From: Nitrososphaerota archaeon
GTDB taxonomy: Archaea; Thermoproteota; Nitrososphaeria; Nitrososphaerales; CADDZS01
DNA length: 64,000 nt
Assembly (NCBI GenBank): GCA_021325255.1
Contig: JAJPHP010000070.1
Location: 39,419-103,418, forward strand
Direction of reading: 5' to 3'
The notes beneath the pieces are model-generated. The model saw only the letters and a list, made by a program, of their open reading frames with translations, made no database searches and was not told where the DNA came from. Of the stretch, positions 61,762 through 64,000 are shown one piece after another; within the stretch, counting starts at the first letter, position 1; every line of letters starts with the position of its first letter. A program made the position numbers and the translations under genes.

Positions 61762-62769
61762 ATGGGCGTCTCCTTGAACAACAGGGCGGCGGTCTTTCTC
61801 CCCAACTATACAATACAAGATTTGCTCAAAATGGCCGAGCTTGCCGAAGATCTGGGCTTTGGATCCGTGTGGGTCGGGGACAGCCTAATCGATAGCCCGA
61901 GATATGAATCCATGGCAGTACTCGGCGCCGTCGCCGCCAGAACATCAAAGGTCAAGTTAGGCGGTGCAATAATCCAGCCTCACTTTCGAAATCCGGTGAT
62001 GCTCGCGCTCACCTGGGCCACCCTGGACTGCCTTTCCAGCGGAAGGATGATACTCACATTAGGCACAGGAGGAGGCACTCCGGCAGGTGTTGCAAAGGAG
62101 GCAGAGCTTGTGGGGATTGATCCGAAAAAGAGAGGCGGGGCAATTGAAGAAAACGTCGACATTCTGCGCAAACTCTGGAGCGGAGCAGAGATTGAAAAAG
62201 CGGGCAAACTTTACGATCTGCGCGGAGCGAAGATAGGATACTACCCCTTGCAGAAACCTCCGCCGATATGGATAGCGGCCGGAATCTGGATACCCAAGTC
62301 TCGAGGCGACAGGGTCGTGTCAGCAACCCCCGGATACACGAAAAAGAAGGGCGAGAGCGAATTTACAAGAAATTTTGATCGCGCTGCGAGACTGGGCGAC
62401 GGGTGGTTCGCAATCATGGCTACCCCCGAGGAATACGGCGAAGCTTCAAGGAAGGTCTCTGAACTCGCGCGAAGATACGGTCGCAGTCCCGAGAAGATTA
62501 CTCGCGCGATGGAAATCTGGATAAACGTGAACGCCGATCGTGATCTAGCACGAAGGCAAGTAACAGACGTGATGGAAGGATACTTTGGAAGCGCCGTGGA
62601 TCCCCAGACCGTGGAGCGCTGGTCTATTTACGGAACGAGGGAAGAGTGTCTGAAAAAAATCGAAGCCTATGAGGAGGGCGGCCTGCAGGTTACGAAGCTG
62701 AATATGGGATCACGGGATCAGTTGGGGATGCTCCGTGAGGTCGGAAAATCAATACTTTCCTCGTTTTGA
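61762..62769 (+). CDS. Luciferase-like (LLM) F420- or flavin-dependent oxidoreductase
   Basis: 335 residues from ATG 61762, where the family normally begins. AAVFLPNYTIQDLLKMAELAEDLGFGSVWVGDSLIDSPRYESMAVLGAVAARTSKVKLGGAII is the TIM-barrel start, with LDCLSSGRMILTLGTGGG, KKRGGAIEENVDILRKLW, PPPIWIAAG and AARLGDGWFAIMATPEEYGEA. Members use F420H2 or FMN; F420 is likely in this lineage. Substrate unknown. Stands alone. Confidence 0.85.
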   Translation: MGVSLNNRAAVFLPNYTIQDLLKMAELAEDLGFGSVWVGDSLIDSPRYESMAVLGAVAARTSKVKLGGAIIQPHFRNPVMLALTWATLDCLSSGRMILTLGTGGGTPAGVAKEAELVGIDPKKRGGAIEENVDILRKLWSGAEIEKAGKLYDLRGAKIGYYPLQKPPPIWIAAGIWIPKSRGDRVVSATPGYTKKKGESEFTRNFDRAARLGDGWFAIMATPEEYGEASRKVSELARRYGRSPEKITRAMEIWINVNADRDLARRQVTDVMEGYFGSAVDPQTVERWSIYGTREECLKKIEAYEEGGLQVTKLNMGSRDQLGMLREVGKSILSSF

Positions 62770-62851
62770 ACTATACCATTTCCCGGCTGTTCATCGAATG
62801 ACGAAAGAGAAAAACAGGTAAATAACCCAGCAATCATACTCTCTCGAAGCC

Positions 62852-63727
62852 ATGCGTCGTACGCTAACCTTTCTGATTGCAGCATTCCTGTTCATCGCGC
62901 CAATCTTCTTCCTCTCATCGTCTTTGCTCTTACCTTCAGCAGCGGCCTACTCCTCAACCTCCTCCATGGATCTTCTCCCCATGTCAAATGCAAAGTCAAG
63001 CGATGCAGGTGGAGTCCAAGCCGGATTTACCTGCCCCGTTATCTCGGGCGCAAAGAGTTCCGTTTGTAGCACGAACTAGTCGGGCTGGGCGGACAGCGCT
63101 CGCTCAGGTTCAGTCAGTGCGGCATACGGTTCGTGGAAGGTCCCGACCCTCTCCTGCCCCGCAAGCGGCACTACCTACGTCGCCCTATGGGTAGGAATTG
63201 ACGGCTACTCCAGCAGTACTGTTGAACAAACAGGCGTCCTAGGGGAGTGCCACAACGGTGCCGCTTCGTACTCTACGTGGTACGAGTTCTACCCGAGCCC
63301 GATGGTCACGACGACAGTCGCTGTAAAGCCAGGCAACGTAATTAGGGCGAGCGTGACCTACTCCTCTGCGACGAACAAGTTCACGGTGACGATTAAGAAC
63401 ATCAACACGGGCGCAACGAGATCGGCGACCCAGTCAGTCGCGGGGGCGCAGAGGTCCTCCGCCGAGTGGATAGTCGAGAGGCCTTCCCTCTGCAGCGCCT
63501 TCTCTTGCGTGTTGAGCACGCTCGCAAACTTCGGCACAAGCTACTTTGGGTATGACAAGACAGGAGTGAGTGGGACGAGCTACGCCACGATCAACGGAGT
63601 CAACCATCCCATATCCTCGTTCACTGACGCAGCGATAACCATGGTGGGAAGCGGCTCAGGCCCGATCCTCGCCAAACCCTCACCACTCACCTCCGACGGC
63701 ATGAGCTTCACAGACGCGTACGTCTAG
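62852..63727 (+). pseudogene. Peptidase G1 (eqolisin)-like protein interrupted by an in-frame TAG
   Basis: ATG 62852 starts a signal peptide (TFLIAAFLFIAPIFFLSSSLLL). At codon 76 the family motif 'NWSG' reads N-TAG-SG (63077-63079), so a Trp codon TGG has become TAG. The same frame then runs on unbroken to 63727: SVSAAYGSWKVPTLSCPASG, YVALWVGIDGYSSSTVEQTGV (catalytic Gln), WYEFYPSP and SAEWIVERPS (catalytic Glu), and LANFGTSYF. Full length would be 291 residues. G1 peptidases are acid-active secreted enzymes, better known from fungi, with some in archaea and bacteria. Recent pseudogene, readthrough, or sequence error. Confidence 0.75.
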
Positions 63728-63760
63728 CGCCCTGAGGACTTTCGCACTGCTGCCTAAGGA

Positions 63761-63856
63761 GTTTCTGAACTCGATCTCAGCTCTCCTGTAACGCTGCACC
63801 TGAACGACACGAGGCTGCCGACGATTTCGATACCCTCCAGCACTTTTGAAGCTTAA
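63761..63856 (+). pseudogene. 3' fragment of a paralog of the exported protein at 50190
   Basis: 31 codons and a stop: VSELDLSSPVTLHLNDTRLP… ending FEA. The last 32 residues of the gene at 50190-50702 are nearly the same, and the DNA is close to identical over 70 bases. There is no start or 5' part; the homology starts within 6-8 bases of a repeated GTTTC, which suggests deletion or recombination. It touches the tRNA fragment that follows. Confidence 0.7.
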
Positions 63857-63888
63857 GGGTTCGTGGGTTAGAATCCCACCCCCGCGCA
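63857..63888 (+). tRNA. 3' fragment of a tRNA gene (variable-arm end, T-arm, acceptor 3' strand)
   Basis: GTGGG-TTAGAAT-CCCAC (63863-63879) is a perfect T-arm, followed by CCCCGCG and a T-rich stretch (TTTATCTT). Upstream, GGGTTC looks like the end of a class II (Leu/Ser) variable arm. The expected 5' acceptor strand and D and anticodon arms are missing, since the DNA upstream is a protein-gene fragment. So this is not a whole tRNA; a remnant left at an integration site is likely. Confidence 0.5.
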
Positions 63889-64000
63889 CTTTATCTTCTA
63901 TTCATCTTTGGATTAGCAATGCGATATTGGTGGGAGGGGAATCTTTGCGTTACGCATGGCTGATGCTACCCTATCGCTCTGGGACGCGAGCTTTCTCAGC

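Noticed and set aside
1..64000. CRISPR arrays, IS elements and rRNA genes
   Set aside because: Looked for regularly spaced repeats, transposase motifs and conserved rRNA segments; none was seen. The only mobile items are the provirus, the intein and the possible integration scar at the right end.
63956..64000. Possible gene start (MADATLSLWDASFLS) at the right edge
   Set aside because: Only 15 codons are visible, too few to support a call.

Overview
The window looks like a chromosomal segment of a Nitrososphaeria-type (Thaumarchaeota/Nitrososphaerota) archaeon. The evidence is compositional and by family: many leaderless-looking genes with TATA-like boxes, TTG/GTG starts and 4-base start/stop overlaps, HTH_45-type winged helices, thaumarchaeal NitrOD5-like and roadblock-like proteins, class II DxxxD polyprenyl synthase, PdxS/PdxT, archaeal CoaBC and an F420-type luciferase-like enzyme. 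No rRNA and no complete tRNA was seen. Species cannot be set from sequence alone.

1-14.4 kb is the structural (late) half of a head-tailed provirus, read right to left: portal (with an intein), a winged-helix regulator, a Thr-rich surface protein, a zinc-finger protein, a single polypeptide joining prohead protease, scaffold and HK97-type capsid, a glycosyltransferase-like protein, connector, two Ig-like proteins, tail terminator-like and tail tube proteins, tail assembly chaperones joined by a strong candidate -1 frameshift site, an HK97 gp10-like protein, and the start of a tape measure that runs off the left edge. A divergent winged-helix gene at 13.8 kb faces this operon across two palindromes. 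No terminase is visible.

14.8-30.2 kb is a surface-glycan island: six family-2 glycosyltransferases, a multi-spanning membrane protein, a frameshifted methyltransferase, a MOP-family flippase, and an operon reading leftward with a dolichol-phosphate-sugar synthase-like GT2, an extended SDR, and RmlC, RmlD and RmlA. Together these would make dTDP-rhamnose and build and flip a lipid-linked glycan.

30.7-42.5 kb is a patchy accessory zone: an AbrB/PIN toxin-antitoxin pair, a truncated class III cyclase, a long gene-poor stretch with a strongly folded RNA candidate, a four-gene unit with B12-related families (DUF4430, lone asparagine-synthase domain, BtuF-like protein, CWC protein), regulators and surface proteins, a DUF167 protein and a polyprenyl synthase whose 5' end carries an in-frame stop.

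42.7-46.1 kb holds the vitamin B6 synthase operon pdxS-pdxT and, divergently, a threonine-synthase-like protein that has lost its PLP lysine and gained a winged helix; this is the most intriguing locus in the window, as a possible dedicated B6-pathway regulator.

46.2-64 kb carries NitrOD5-like and roadblock-like proteins, CoaBC, an Ntn-hydrolase-like protein, an Lrp-like double regulator, small metabolic genes (thioesterase, VOC, LLM), a TMEM175-type channel, a second AbrB/PIN pair and an eqolisin-type peptidase. Two genes here are cut by in-frame TAG codons, and decayed paralogous copies of the 50-51.6 kb genes recur at 61.2 and 63.8 kb, the last beside a tRNA 3' fragment.
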